This document shows, piece after piece, positions 1-6,651 of a stretch of DNA of 15,157 bases (the first letter of the stretch is position 1; the number at the start of each line of letters is the position of its first letter). The position numbers and the translations under genes are program-made. Below the pieces are notes generated by a model. It made no database searches. It was not told the origin of the DNA and was given only the letters and a program-made list of their open reading frames with translations. The stretch lies in contig JAACEH010000004.1 in assembly GCA_011682595.1 (NCBI GenBank), positions 1 to 15,157 of the forward strand, given 5' to 3'. The stretch is from Anaerolineaceae bacterium (GTDB lineage Bacteria; Planctomycetota; Phycisphaerae; FEN-1346; JAACEH01).

Positions 1-797
1 TTCTGGAGCCGGGCCTGCACTGGAAGCTGCCGGAACCGATCCAGACCGTCAAGCACTACGACAACCGCCTGCAGGTTTACGAGGCCGGGCAGGTCGAGTT
101 CCTGACCAGGGACAAGAAGAGCGTGGTCACGGACTACTACGGTTCCTGGCGCATCAAGGATCCCCTGGAGTTCATGAAGACGGTCGGGGACAAGGTCGGC
201 GCCGAGGCCCGGCTGTCCGACGTCTTCAGTTCGGCCCTCGGCGTGCAGTTGGGGCGTTTCGAGCTGGCCGACCTGGTGAACACCGACTCGGCGAAGATGA
301 AGCTCCGCGACATGCTGACCCGCGTCTCGCAGGAGTGTCGCAAGAGGGCGGCTGCATACGGCATCGAGGTCGTCAACGTCGAGTTGAGAACGCTGAACTT
401 TCCGGAGAAGAACAAGCTCTCGGTCTTCCGCAGAATGAAGGCCGAGCGAGAGCAGATGGCCCGCAAGTACCGCTCCGAGGGAAGCGAGGAGGCGGCCAAG
501 ATCCGGGCCGAGGCCCGCAAGGAACAGAAGCGGATACTCTCGGAGGCCTACAAGAAGGCCGAGATTATCCGCGGTGAGGGCGACGCCGAGGCGATTCGCA
601 TCTACGCCCAGGCCTTCCAGAAAGACCCGGAGTTCTACAAATTCATCCGCACGCTGGCCTCCTACGAGAAGATCATCGACCAGCAGACCACGGCCATCCT
701 TCCGGCCGACTCCGAGCTGTTGCGGCTCTTCGGAGAGGGTCGCCCGCCCAGAGCGGCAACACCAGGGGCCCCCGGGACCAAGGAGGCCCCGAAATGA
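1..797 (+). CDS. hflC: HflC-type SPFH/band 7 protease modulator (5' partial)
   Basis: The reading frame is already open at the window edge (first full codon at base 3), so the N-terminal membrane anchor and start lie outside. The internal GTG at 123 is not the real start, because coherent SPFH sequence (LEPGLHWKLPEPIQTVKHYD) precedes it. About 265 residues are visible: the band 7 domain, then a long charged coiled coil rich in Ala/Glu/Lys/Arg, then the HflC signature RGEGDAEAIRIYAQAF, DPEFYKFIRTL and the SYEKI/DSELLRLF block, and a Pro/Gly-rich tail. In the known family HflC pairs with HflK at the membrane and modulates the FtsH protease. The stop overlaps the next gene's start by 4 bp (ATGA), so the two are co-translated. 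The order hflC before hflK is the reverse of the enterobacterial order. The family call is firm; the substrate is unknown. Confidence 0.88.
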   Translation, partial: LEPGLHWKLPEPIQTVKHYDNRLQVYEAGQVEFLTRDKKSVVTDYYGSWRIKDPLEFMKTVGDKVGAEARLSDVFSSALGVQLGRFELADLVNTDSAKMKLRDMLTRVSQECRKRAAAYGIEVVNVELRTLNFPEKNKLSVFRRMKAEREQMARKYRSEGSEEAAKIRAEARKEQKRILSEAYKKAEIIRGEGDAEAIRIYAQAFQKDPEFYKFIRTLASYEKIIDQQTTAILPADSELLRLFGEGRPPRAATPGAPGTKEAPK

Positions 798-1774
798 GCG
801 AAGAAGCCAAGAACCCGCTGAACGACCTTGCGGAGGCCTTTCGCCACCTGCGCCCCGCCACCGTGGCCACGGTGCTGGTCCTGGCGGCCCTGGGCGTCTA
901 TCTCATGACGGGCTTCTACACGGTCAAGCCGGGCGAGCAGGGCGTTGTCAGGCGCTTCGGAAAGATCGTCGGCACCGTGAATCCCGGGGCCAATTACCGG
1001 CTGCCCTGGCCGATCGACTCGGTCGAGGTCGTCAACGTCGGCGAGGTCCGCCGGGCCGAAGTCGGGCTTCTGCTGCCGGAGCACGGGCACCCGGCCTTCA
1101 TGCCCGAGAAGGTGCAGCTTCTTACCGGCGATGAGAACATCATCAACGTAGAGGCCATCATCCACTACAAGATCAAGGACGCCGCCCGTTATCTCTACCG
1201 GGTGAACTTCAGCGAGGAACGCCTGCTGCACAACGCCGTCGCGGCGGCCCTGGTCGAACTGATCGGCCAGGTCGGCGTGGACGACATTCTGACCACCGAA
1301 AAGATTGCCGCCCAGGGCAAGATACTCTGGAAAGCCCAGAAGGTGCTGGACGCATACGACAGCGGGCTGCAGATCGCCGCCTTCAACATCCGGGCCATCG
1401 TCCCGCCGACCGAGGTGGCCGACGCCTTCCGGGACGTGATGACCGCCCGGGAGGACAAGGAGCGGTCCATCAACCAGGCCCAGGGGTTTCGCAACAGCAT
1501 CATCCCCGAAGCCAGGGGAAAGGCCCAGGAGGGGGTCAGCGAAGCCGAGGGCTACCGCACCGAGGTCGTCAACCAGGCCGGCGGGGACGCCGCCCGTTTT
1601 GAGTCCACGCTGACCGAGTACCGGAAGAACTCCCGCATCTACTCCGAAGACGTGACCCGCTATCGCCTCTACCTGGAGACGATGGAGAAGGTGCTCCCGC
1701 GGGTGAAAAAGTACATCCTGCGGTCCTCCGCAGAAGGCAAGAAAGTCAATCTCAAGTTCCTGAGCAGGCAGTAG
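794..1774 (+). CDS. hflK: HflK-type SPFH/band 7 protease modulator
   Basis: 326 aa. The start is supported by AAGGAGG a few bases upstream and by the 4-bp overlap with the hflC-like gene. Residues about 22-44 form one transmembrane helix (TVATVLVLAALGVYLMTGFY), followed by the HflK-like VKPGEQGVVRRFGKIVGTVNPG and a band 7 domain to about residue 220 (ENIINVEAIIHYKIKD; NIRAIVPPTEVADAF). A coiled coil with Ala/Glu/Gly repeats and the YRLYLETMEKVLP block close the protein. Known HflK forms a large ring complex with HflC around FtsH, and the partner gene is directly upstream here. It lacks the long Gly-rich N-terminal extension of the E. coli protein. No ftsH is visible in the window. Context (small membrane proteins and a metal pump downstream) suggests this HflKC pair may serve a specialised membrane complex rather than general FtsH control; that is inference. 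Confidence 0.88.
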   Translation: MSEEAKNPLNDLAEAFRHLRPATVATVLVLAALGVYLMTGFYTVKPGEQGVVRRFGKIVGTVNPGANYRLPWPIDSVEVVNVGEVRRAEVGLLLPEHGHPAFMPEKVQLLTGDENIINVEAIIHYKIKDAARYLYRVNFSEERLLHNAVAAALVELIGQVGVDDILTTEKIAAQGKILWKAQKVLDAYDSGLQIAAFNIRAIVPPTEVADAFRDVMTAREDKERSINQAQGFRNSIIPEARGKAQEGVSEAEGYRTEVVNQAGGDAARFESTLTEYRKNSRIYSEDVTRYRLYLETMEKVLPRVKKYILRSSAEGKKVNLKFLSRQ

Positions 1775-1785
1775 GAGGGTGGGCC

Positions 1786-1920
1786 ATGGCCCGGATTCTA
1801 TGGATGATCTCCCTTTGTTTCTCCGTGTTTGCCGCGGTCTTCGCGGTGGCCGTCCTGGTGCGGGCCTTGCGGCTCCTGGAGCTGGTCCGCAAACAGGTTC
1901 GCGGGACCACAAAAGAATGA
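1786..1920 (+). CDS. Small single-pass membrane protein (44 aa), unknown
   Basis: ATG at 1786 follows a strong Shine-Dalgarno (AGGAGG, 1773-1778) and begins 11 bp after the hflK-like stop. The product starts MARILWMISLCFSVFAAVF, continues as one hydrophobic helix to about residue 25, and ends in a basic amphipathic tail (RALRLLELVRKQVRG). Predicted topology is a single inner-membrane helix with the positive C-terminus in the cytoplasm. I recognise no family. The ribosome site, the tight spacing between co-directional genes and the clean TM-plus-basic-tail pattern support a real gene. It does not share the repeated core of the next two small genes. A role as a subunit or modulator of the HflKC assembly or the downstream pump is only a guess from position. 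Confidence 0.65.
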   Translation: MARILWMISLCFSVFAAVFAVAVLVRALRLLELVRKQVRGTTKE

Positions 1921-1938
1921 CTTTGGAAGGAGGCGAAG

Positions 1939-2088
1939 ATGGATAGGATTGGAGCAACCCTGAGCAGCATGGGGACCCTGATCGTAGCGATCGGGATGCT
2001 CGTGGTTTTATTGCGGGCCGGCGGACTGATCGAGGCCCTTTCAAGGGCCCTGGGCGGCAGACCCAAGGCCGGGGCAGACCAACAGTAA
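1939..2088 (+). CDS. Small membrane protein (49 aa), paralogue of the next gene
   Basis: ATG at 1939 follows GGAAGGAGG (1925-1933) at good spacing, 18 bp after the previous small gene. The product has a short N-terminus (MDRIGATLSS), a hydrophobic segment MGTLIVAIGMLVVLLRAGGL at about residues 11-30, and a polar/basic tail ending GADQQ. The core pattern S-x-G-T-L-[IL]-V-A-I-G, then VVL, then GLI, recurs almost unchanged in the gene at 2118, so the two arose by duplication and the pattern is under protein-level constraint. I know no named family for it. Its size and single-helix build recall regulatory mini-proteins of transport ATPases such as KdpF or MgtR, but there is no sequence similarity that I can claim. 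Confidence 0.72.
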   Translation: MDRIGATLSSMGTLIVAIGMLVVLLRAGGLIEALSRALGGRPKAGADQQ

Positions 2089-2117
2089 GGCTGATTTCCT
2101 GGAAAGGAGGCTGTACA

Positions 2118-2249
2118 ATGTCGAATGTTTCTGAAATCCTGAACAGCATCGGAACCCTGCTCGTGGCCATCGGGACGGTAGTGGTCCTGTTCAAGACCAG
2201 CGGGCTCATCACCACCCTTGCCGAACGCATTAAGGGCTGGAAGGACTGA
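2118..2249 (+). CDS. Small membrane protein (43 aa), paralogue of the previous gene
   Basis: ATG at 2118 follows GGAAAGGAGG (2101-2110). The product begins MSNVSEILNS, then has IGTLLVAIGTVVVLFKTSGL (residues 11-30) and a basic amphipathic end (ITTLAERIKGWKD). Aligned without gaps to the 49-aa neighbour, the hydrophobic core is shared at most positions (GTL-VAIG-VVL-GLI-L), while the tails differ. A conserved Gly in mid-helix (AIG) could be a helix-packing site. The gene ends 254 bp before the P-type ATPase start, on the same strand. Predicted to sit in the inner membrane; function unknown. Confidence 0.72.
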   Translation: MSNVSEILNSIGTLLVAIGTVVVLFKTSGLITTLAERIKGWKD

Positions 2250-2250
2250 T

Positions 2251-2503
2251 CCGCAGTTGTATACTGTGGCCACCTGCCTTGGCGGCGGGATAGTGGAGAA
2301 TCGCAGTGACAAGGCAAACCACCACTGATGCCATGTCAGGGCTTTCGACCGGGGTGCACCGCAGGTTGCAGGCAAGCCGTGGTGCACTCCGATGGGGTCC
2401 GGGAAGCTCCGAAAAGCCGAGGCCATGGTCTGTGCGACCGCACCATTGGTGAGATGACCGACGGCCAGGTGCGGCGCTCGGCCACGGGCGGAGAGGAAGC
2501 GTC
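2251..2503 (+). promoter_or_regulatory. Possible structured leader or regulatory region of the metal ATPase gene
   Basis: A 254-bp gap between co-directional genes that holds several inverted repeats. There is CCGCAG-N7-CTGTGG at 2251-2269 around a TATACT hexamer (2260-2265). A nested pair of helices follows, GTGG (2267-2270) with CCAC (2319-2322) and GCCTTG (2276-2281) with CAAGGC (2310-2315). A 7-bp perfect repeat, GTGCACC (2354-2360) with GGTGCAC (2381-2387), has a 20-nt loop. Such density suggests an RNA leader and/or an operator for a metal-sensing repressor. It matches no riboswitch consensus I can recall. A ribosome site (GAGAGGAAG) precedes the ATPase ATG. Confidence 0.35.
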
Positions 2504-4690
2504 ATGAGCGAAAAGCGGCAATACAAGATTCGAGGCCTGGACTGCGCCGAAGAGGTGGCCGCCCTGCGCAAGACCGTGGGCCGCCTGTCCGGCGTGGAAG
2601 GGCTCGACTTCGATATCCTGAACGCCGGGATGACCGTCAGGCCGGGGCCCGACGGAGTCGGCGAAGAGGAGATCCTGGCCGCCGTGCGCAAGGCGGGGCT
2701 CGAGGCCCTGCCATGGGACAAGGCCCGCCGCGGCGGTGGCGAGTCGGCGGAGGAGAGCTTCTGGCAGCGCCGCGGCCGACTCGTCATGTGCCTGGCCGGC
2801 GGCCTGTTGCTTGCGGCGGGCCTTGTGACCCACGCCGTTCGCCACGGCGGTCTGGCCGATGCCTTCGTCGCCGGCGACGGGGCCGAGGAGCACATTTTCC
2901 CGCTCGTGTCGATCCTGTTCTATGTTGCTTCAATCGTGGCCGCCGGCTGGTATCTCTTGCCCAAGGCCATTGTGGCGGCAAGGATGTTGAGGCCCGACAT
3001 GAACCTCCTCATGGTGATCGCCGTCGTCGGCGCGGTGATCATCGGCGAGTGGTTCGAGGGGGCGACGGTCACCTTCCTTTTCGCCGTGGCGCTGCTCCTG
3101 GAGTCTTGGACCGTTGCCCGGGCCCGCCGAGCCATCGGCGCCCTGATGGACCTCACGCCGACAAAGGCCCGCTACATCTGCCCGCACGACGGCGACGTCG
3201 AGGAGAAGCCGGTCGAGGACGTGCCCACAGGCGTCACGGTGCTGGTGCGCCCCGGGGAGAAGGTGCCCCTGGACGGGGTGGTCACCAAGGGGTCCACCTC
3301 GATCAATCAGGCGCCGATCACGGGCGAATCGGCCCCCGTGGCCAAGGAGGTCGGCGATGAGGTCTTCGCCGGAACCGTCAACAACGAGGGGGCCTTCGAG
3401 TTCCAGGCCACCAAGGCGGCCGAGGACACCACGCTGGCCCGGATCGTCCGCATGGTCGAGGAGTCGCAGTCCCGCCGGGCCCCCAGCGAACAGTGGGTTG
3501 AAAAGTTCGCCCACTATTACACGCCGGTCATGATCGCCCTGGCCGCCGCGGTGGCCGTGATTCCTCCCCTGGCCGGCGCCGACTGGGCGGTCTGGCTGTA
3601 CCGGGCCCTGGTGCTCCTGGTGATCGCCTGCCCTTGCGCCCTGGTCATCTCCACGCCGGTCAGCATCGTCGCCGGGCTCACGACCGCGGCACGCAACGGC
3701 GTCCTCATCAAGGGCGGGGTCTACCTGGAAGCGCCCGCCCATCTGGCGGCGGTGGCCGTCGACAAGACCGGCACCCTGACCTACGGCCGCCCCGAGGTCC
3801 AGCAGATTGTCCCTCTCAGCGGGCACACGGCCCAGGAGCTTCTGGCCAGGGCCGCCGCTCTGGAGACCTCCAGCGAGCATCCCCTGGCCCGGGCCATCCT
3901 CGGCCGGGCGGAGACCGACGGCATCTCCTTCGTCCCGGCGGAGGGCTTCCAGGCCATAAAGGGCAAGGGCGCCGAGGCGCTCATCGAGGGAAGACCTTTC
4001 TGGATAGGCAGCCACCGGCTCATGCATGAAAAGGGCCAGGAAACGCCCGAGGTCCACGACTGGGCCGAAAAGCTGGAAGACGCCGGCCACTCCGTGGTGG
4101 CGGTAGGTAACGACCAACACGTTTGCGGTCTGATCAGCATCGCCGACGGCACAAGGCCCCAGGCCGCCGACGCCGTCCGGGCCCTGAGGGCGGCCGGCGT
4201 CAAGCGGGTGGTCATGCTGACCGGCGACAACGAAGGCACGGCCCGCGCAGTGGCCGAGGCAACCGGCGTGGACGAATTCAAGGCCGAACTGCTCCCGGAA
4301 GACAAGGTGCAGACGGTGGAATCACTGGTCGGGGAACTTGGCCACGTGGCCATGGTGGGCGACGGCGTCAACGACGCCCCGGCCATGGCGGCAGCGACGC
4401 TGGGAGTCGCCATGGGCGCAGCCGGAACGGATGCGGCCATTGAGACCGCCGACATCGCCCTGATGTCCGACGACCTGTCCAGGCTGCCCTGGCTGATTCG
4501 CCATTCCCGCCGAACATTGCGAGTGATCAAGCAGAACATCTGGTTCGCACTCGGGCTCAAGGTGGTCTTCATGGTCCTGGCCATGGCCGGGATAGCGACC
4601 TTGTGGATGGCCATTGCAGCGGATACGGGGGCGTCGCTTCTGGTTATCTTCAACGGCCTCCGGTTGCTGAAACGAGATGAGCGGCTTTGA
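2504..4690 (+). CDS. zntA: P1B-type heavy-metal ATPase (Zn/Cd/Pb efflux class)
   Basis: 728 aa, full length for the family. It has an N-terminal HMA-like metal domain (residues about 6-70, GLDCAEEV at 11-18), four TM helices (about 92-109, 132-152, 168-182, 186-200), the actuator TGES (273-276), the CPC ion site (376-378), the phosphorylated Asp in DKTGT (D420), the HP motif (H459-P460), the hinge GDGVNDAP (619-626) and two last helices carrying K686 and D707 (ADTG). Lys in TM7 and Asp in TM8 with CPC are the pattern of the ZntA/CadA subgroup, which uses ATP to expel Zn, Cd or Pb. Cu pumps lack that Asp. The metal domain keeps only one Cys (C14); Glu residues replace the second. The start has GAGAGGAAG upstream. 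The upstream mini-proteins and HflKC pair are possible partners (inference). The symbol denotes the subgroup, not proven orthology. Confidence 0.95.
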   Translation: MSEKRQYKIRGLDCAEEVAALRKTVGRLSGVEGLDFDILNAGMTVRPGPDGVGEEEILAAVRKAGLEALPWDKARRGGGESAEESFWQRRGRLVMCLAGGLLLAAGLVTHAVRHGGLADAFVAGDGAEEHIFPLVSILFYVASIVAAGWYLLPKAIVAARMLRPDMNLLMVIAVVGAVIIGEWFEGATVTFLFAVALLLESWTVARARRAIGALMDLTPTKARYICPHDGDVEEKPVEDVPTGVTVLVRPGEKVPLDGVVTKGSTSINQAPITGESAPVAKEVGDEVFAGTVNNEGAFEFQATKAAEDTTLARIVRMVEESQSRRAPSEQWVEKFAHYYTPVMIALAAAVAVIPPLAGADWAVWLYRALVLLVIACPCALVISTPVSIVAGLTTAARNGVLIKGGVYLEAPAHLAAVAVDKTGTLTYGRPEVQQIVPLSGHTAQELLARAAALETSSEHPLARAILGRAETDGISFVPAEGFQAIKGKGAEALIEGRPFWIGSHRLMHEKGQETPEVHDWAEKLEDAGHSVVAVGNDQHVCGLISIADGTRPQAADAVRALRAAGVKRVVMLTGDNEGTARAVAEATGVDEFKAELLPEDKVQTVESLVGELGHVAMVGDGVNDAPAMAAATLGVAMGAAGTDAAIETADIALMSDDLSRLPWLIRHSRRTLRVIKQNIWFALGLKVVFMVLAMAGIATLWMAIAADTGASLLVIFNGLRLLKRDERL

Positions 4691-4723
4691 TTGGGCTGGG
4701 GCGTGCGTCGTGGCCGTTACAAG

Positions 4724-4815
4724 CCCCCTGCGCCGCAGGGGGACTTTGCGCGCTCTTTGGTGTCCCACGGCAGTGCCGTGGGCTTGCTTCGCGCCCCGCG
4801 GGGCGGTGCCGTGGG
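4724..4815. repeat. Cluster of perfect short hairpins (REP-like intergenic element)
   Basis: Three back-to-back inverted repeats lie just after the ATPase gene. CCCCCTGCG and CGCAGGGGG (4724-4742) flank one base. CCCACGGCA and TGCCGTGGG (4764-4782) flank one base. A 14-bp palindrome CGCCCCGCGGGGCG (4792-4805) follows. The arm GTGCCGTGGGCT then recurs at 4807-4818, giving a second pairing choice for the 4764 arm. There is no T-run after any stem, so a classical intrinsic terminator is not evident. The build is like a repetitive extragenic palindromic element or an mRNA 3'-end stabiliser. Confidence 0.55.
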
Positions 4816-4871
4816 CTCCTTTGCGGGTCTGCCATACCGCGTCCGCCCACCTGCCCACCCCACCTGCCGCC

Positions 4872-4900
4872 TTGATTTGTCCGCCCCGGGCGTTTAGGAT
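4872..4900 (+). promoter_or_regulatory. Predicted sigma70-type promoter of the PPK2 gene
   Basis: TTGATT (4872-4877) and TAGGAT (4895-4900) are separated by exactly 17 bp, 62 bp ahead of the PPK2 start. No gene lies between. An inverted repeat GGATGA-N8-TCATCC (4897-4916) overlaps the -10 and the expected transcription start, which could be an operator or a 5' stem-loop. Confidence 0.5.
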
Positions 4901-4962
4901 GATAGTCGAGTCATCCCATCGAGGCGCCTGGCTGCACCGAACCCCGCGGGAGGAAAGCCGGT

Positions 4963-6456
4963 ATGCTGGAACACGTCGATCTGACCAGGAAGATTTCCAA
5001 GCAGGACTGCCAGCAGAGCTTTGCCCAGATGCGAATCCGCCTCGGCCAGTGTCAGCGGGCAGCCCAGGCCGCCGGCCTGCCGGTGGTCATCGTCTTCGAG
5101 GGCTGGGACGCGGCCGGAAAAGGGACCGTCATCAATCGCCTCACCCAGGCCATGGACCCTCGCGGCTTCATGGTCCACCCGACCAGCGCACCGAACGAAA
5201 CCGAACGATTCTTTCCGTGGATGCGCCGCTTCTGGGCCGCCCTGCCGCCGGCCGGACGCTTCGCCATCTTCGACCGCTCGTGGTACGGCCGGCTGCTGGT
5301 CGAGCGCGTCGACGGCCTGCTGTCGAAGGAGCAGTGGACCCAAAGCTACGAGGACATCCAGCAGTTCGAACGGCAACTGACCGACAACGGTACGGTGATC
5401 ATCAAGTTCTGGCTGCACATCGACCGCAAGGAACAGAGGCGGCGCTTCAAACGCCTGGCCGGCAAGTCGGCCACCGCCTGGAAGGTCGGCAAGGCCGAGC
5501 GCCGCCAGAATCGCCGGTACGGCGAGTGGCTCGAGGCGATCGAGGAAATGCTGGAGCGGACCAGCACGCCGCACGCCCCGTGGACCGTTGTTGAGGCCAA
5601 CCAGGGACGCTACGCCCGGGTGAAAGTCTTTGAGACGGTCATGGCGGCACTCCAGAAGGAAATCGATCGCCGGGCCGCCAACCCGCCGGCCAAACCCAAA
5701 CCCATGGCCACGCCGCAGCCCTCACCGGCCCGCAGAAAGAACATCCTGCAGGGCGTCGACCTGGGCCTGGCCCTGGAGCGTGACCAGTACAGAAAACATC
5801 TGGCCAAACTCCAGAAGCGACTCTTCGCCCAGGAGCACGAACTATACATGGCCCGGATTCCGGTCGCCATCATCTACCAGGGATGGGACGCCGCCGGCAA
5901 GGGAGGAAACATCAGGCGCCTGACCCACGGCCTCGACCCGCGTGGCTACGAGGTGGTGCCCATCGGGCCGCCGACAAAGGAAGAGTTGGCTCACCACTTC
6001 CTGTGGCGATTCTGGGCCTGCGTGCCGAAGGCGGGACACATCACCATCTTCGACCGCTCGTGGTACGGGCGGCTGCTGGTCGAACGCGTCGAGGGGTTCT
6101 GCACTGAAGAGCAGTGGCGGCGTGCCTTCCGCGAGATCAACGAGTTCGAGCGGCAACTGGCCGACTTCGGCACGGTCGTCGTCAAGTTCTGGCTGCACAT
6201 CGACCGGGCCGAGCAGCTTCGCCGCTTCAAGGCCCGCCGGCAGACCGCCTACAAGCAATGGAAGATCACCGATGACGACTGGCGGAACCGCAGGAAATGG
6301 AAGAAGTACGAACTGGCCGTCGGCGACATGCTCGAGAAAACCAGCACGACCTACGCCCCCTGGACGATCCTGGAGGCCAACTGCAAACTCCACGCCCGCG
6401 TCAAGGCCCTGCGCACCGTGAGCGAGGCCCTGGGCCGGGCCCTCAAGAAAGCCTGA
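4963..6456 (+). CDS. pap: Two-domain PPK2 (polyphosphate:AMP phosphotransferase type)
   Basis: 497 aa, the usual length of the fused two-domain class of polyphosphate kinase 2. Each half is a complete P-loop kinase unit. Walker A GWDAAGKG lies at 47-54 and again at 307-314; the Walker B/lid block FDRSWYGRLLVERV starts at 103 and again at 363; KFWLHID with a following basic lid appears in both. A Pro-rich linker (PPAKPKPMATPQPSPARRK) joins them near residues 241-260. Known two-domain members phosphorylate AMP to ADP with polyphosphate in the cytoplasm, with catalysis reported mainly in the C-terminal half. Here both halves keep the visible catalytic motifs. GGGAGGAAAG precedes the ATG. The gene stands alone, with its own promoter and a convergent gene downstream. 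Nucleotide preference cannot be read from sequence alone. Confidence 0.93.
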   Translation: MLEHVDLTRKISKQDCQQSFAQMRIRLGQCQRAAQAAGLPVVIVFEGWDAAGKGTVINRLTQAMDPRGFMVHPTSAPNETERFFPWMRRFWAALPPAGRFAIFDRSWYGRLLVERVDGLLSKEQWTQSYEDIQQFERQLTDNGTVIIKFWLHIDRKEQRRRFKRLAGKSATAWKVGKAERRQNRRYGEWLEAIEEMLERTSTPHAPWTVVEANQGRYARVKVFETVMAALQKEIDRRAANPPAKPKPMATPQPSPARRKNILQGVDLGLALERDQYRKHLAKLQKRLFAQEHELYMARIPVAIIYQGWDAAGKGGNIRRLTHGLDPRGYEVVPIGPPTKEELAHHFLWRFWACVPKAGHITIFDRSWYGRLLVERVEGFCTEEQWRRAFREINEFERQLADFGTVVVKFWLHIDRAEQLRRFKARRQTAYKQWKITDDDWRNRRKWKKYELAVGDMLEKTSTTYAPWTILEANCKLHARVKALRTVSEALGRALKKA

Positions 6457-6609
6457 GCCCAAACGCGACGCCGATCACTGCTGGTGGTCGGGTCGCCTCG
6501 CCATGTCCGGCCATTACCGATAAACCCACCGCCCAGTTGCCCAAGAGGCCTGCCGTCGAGGTCCTTCACCTGCTTCGTTTCGGAGGGGATGGAGTTTTCG
6601 GGAGGGACG

Positions 6610-6646
6610 GGTTGCCGGCCTTCAGTCCGTAGTCGGCCCGGCGACC
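6610..6646. terminator. Hairpin between convergent genes, terminator-like
   Basis: GGTTGCCGGCC (6610-6620) can pair with GGCCCGGCGACC (6635-6646), with one bulge and one mismatch, over a 14-nt loop. It lies 6 bp beyond the phosphatase stop and about 150 bp beyond the PPK2 stop, so it could end both transcripts. Neither side has a U-run. The rest of the 195-bp gap (6457-6651) shows nothing I can name. Confidence 0.25.
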
Positions 6647-6651
6647 ATGCT

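Noticed and set aside
662..2317. 551-codon reading frame on the - strand across hflC, hflK and the small genes
   Set aside because: It is the antisense of well-supported coding sequence; its translation has no motif and is rich in Gly/Asp/Pro as GC-rich shadows are.
2328..2507. 59-codon + frame with three Cys whose stop overlaps the ATPase start
   Set aside because: No ribosome site, no hydrophobic or known pattern, and it runs through the inverted repeats of the leader. The ATGA overlap is suggestive but not enough.
2930..4120. 396-codon - strand frame opposite the ATPase gene
   Set aside because: Antisense of conserved ATPase motifs; composition is that of a GC-rich shadow frame.
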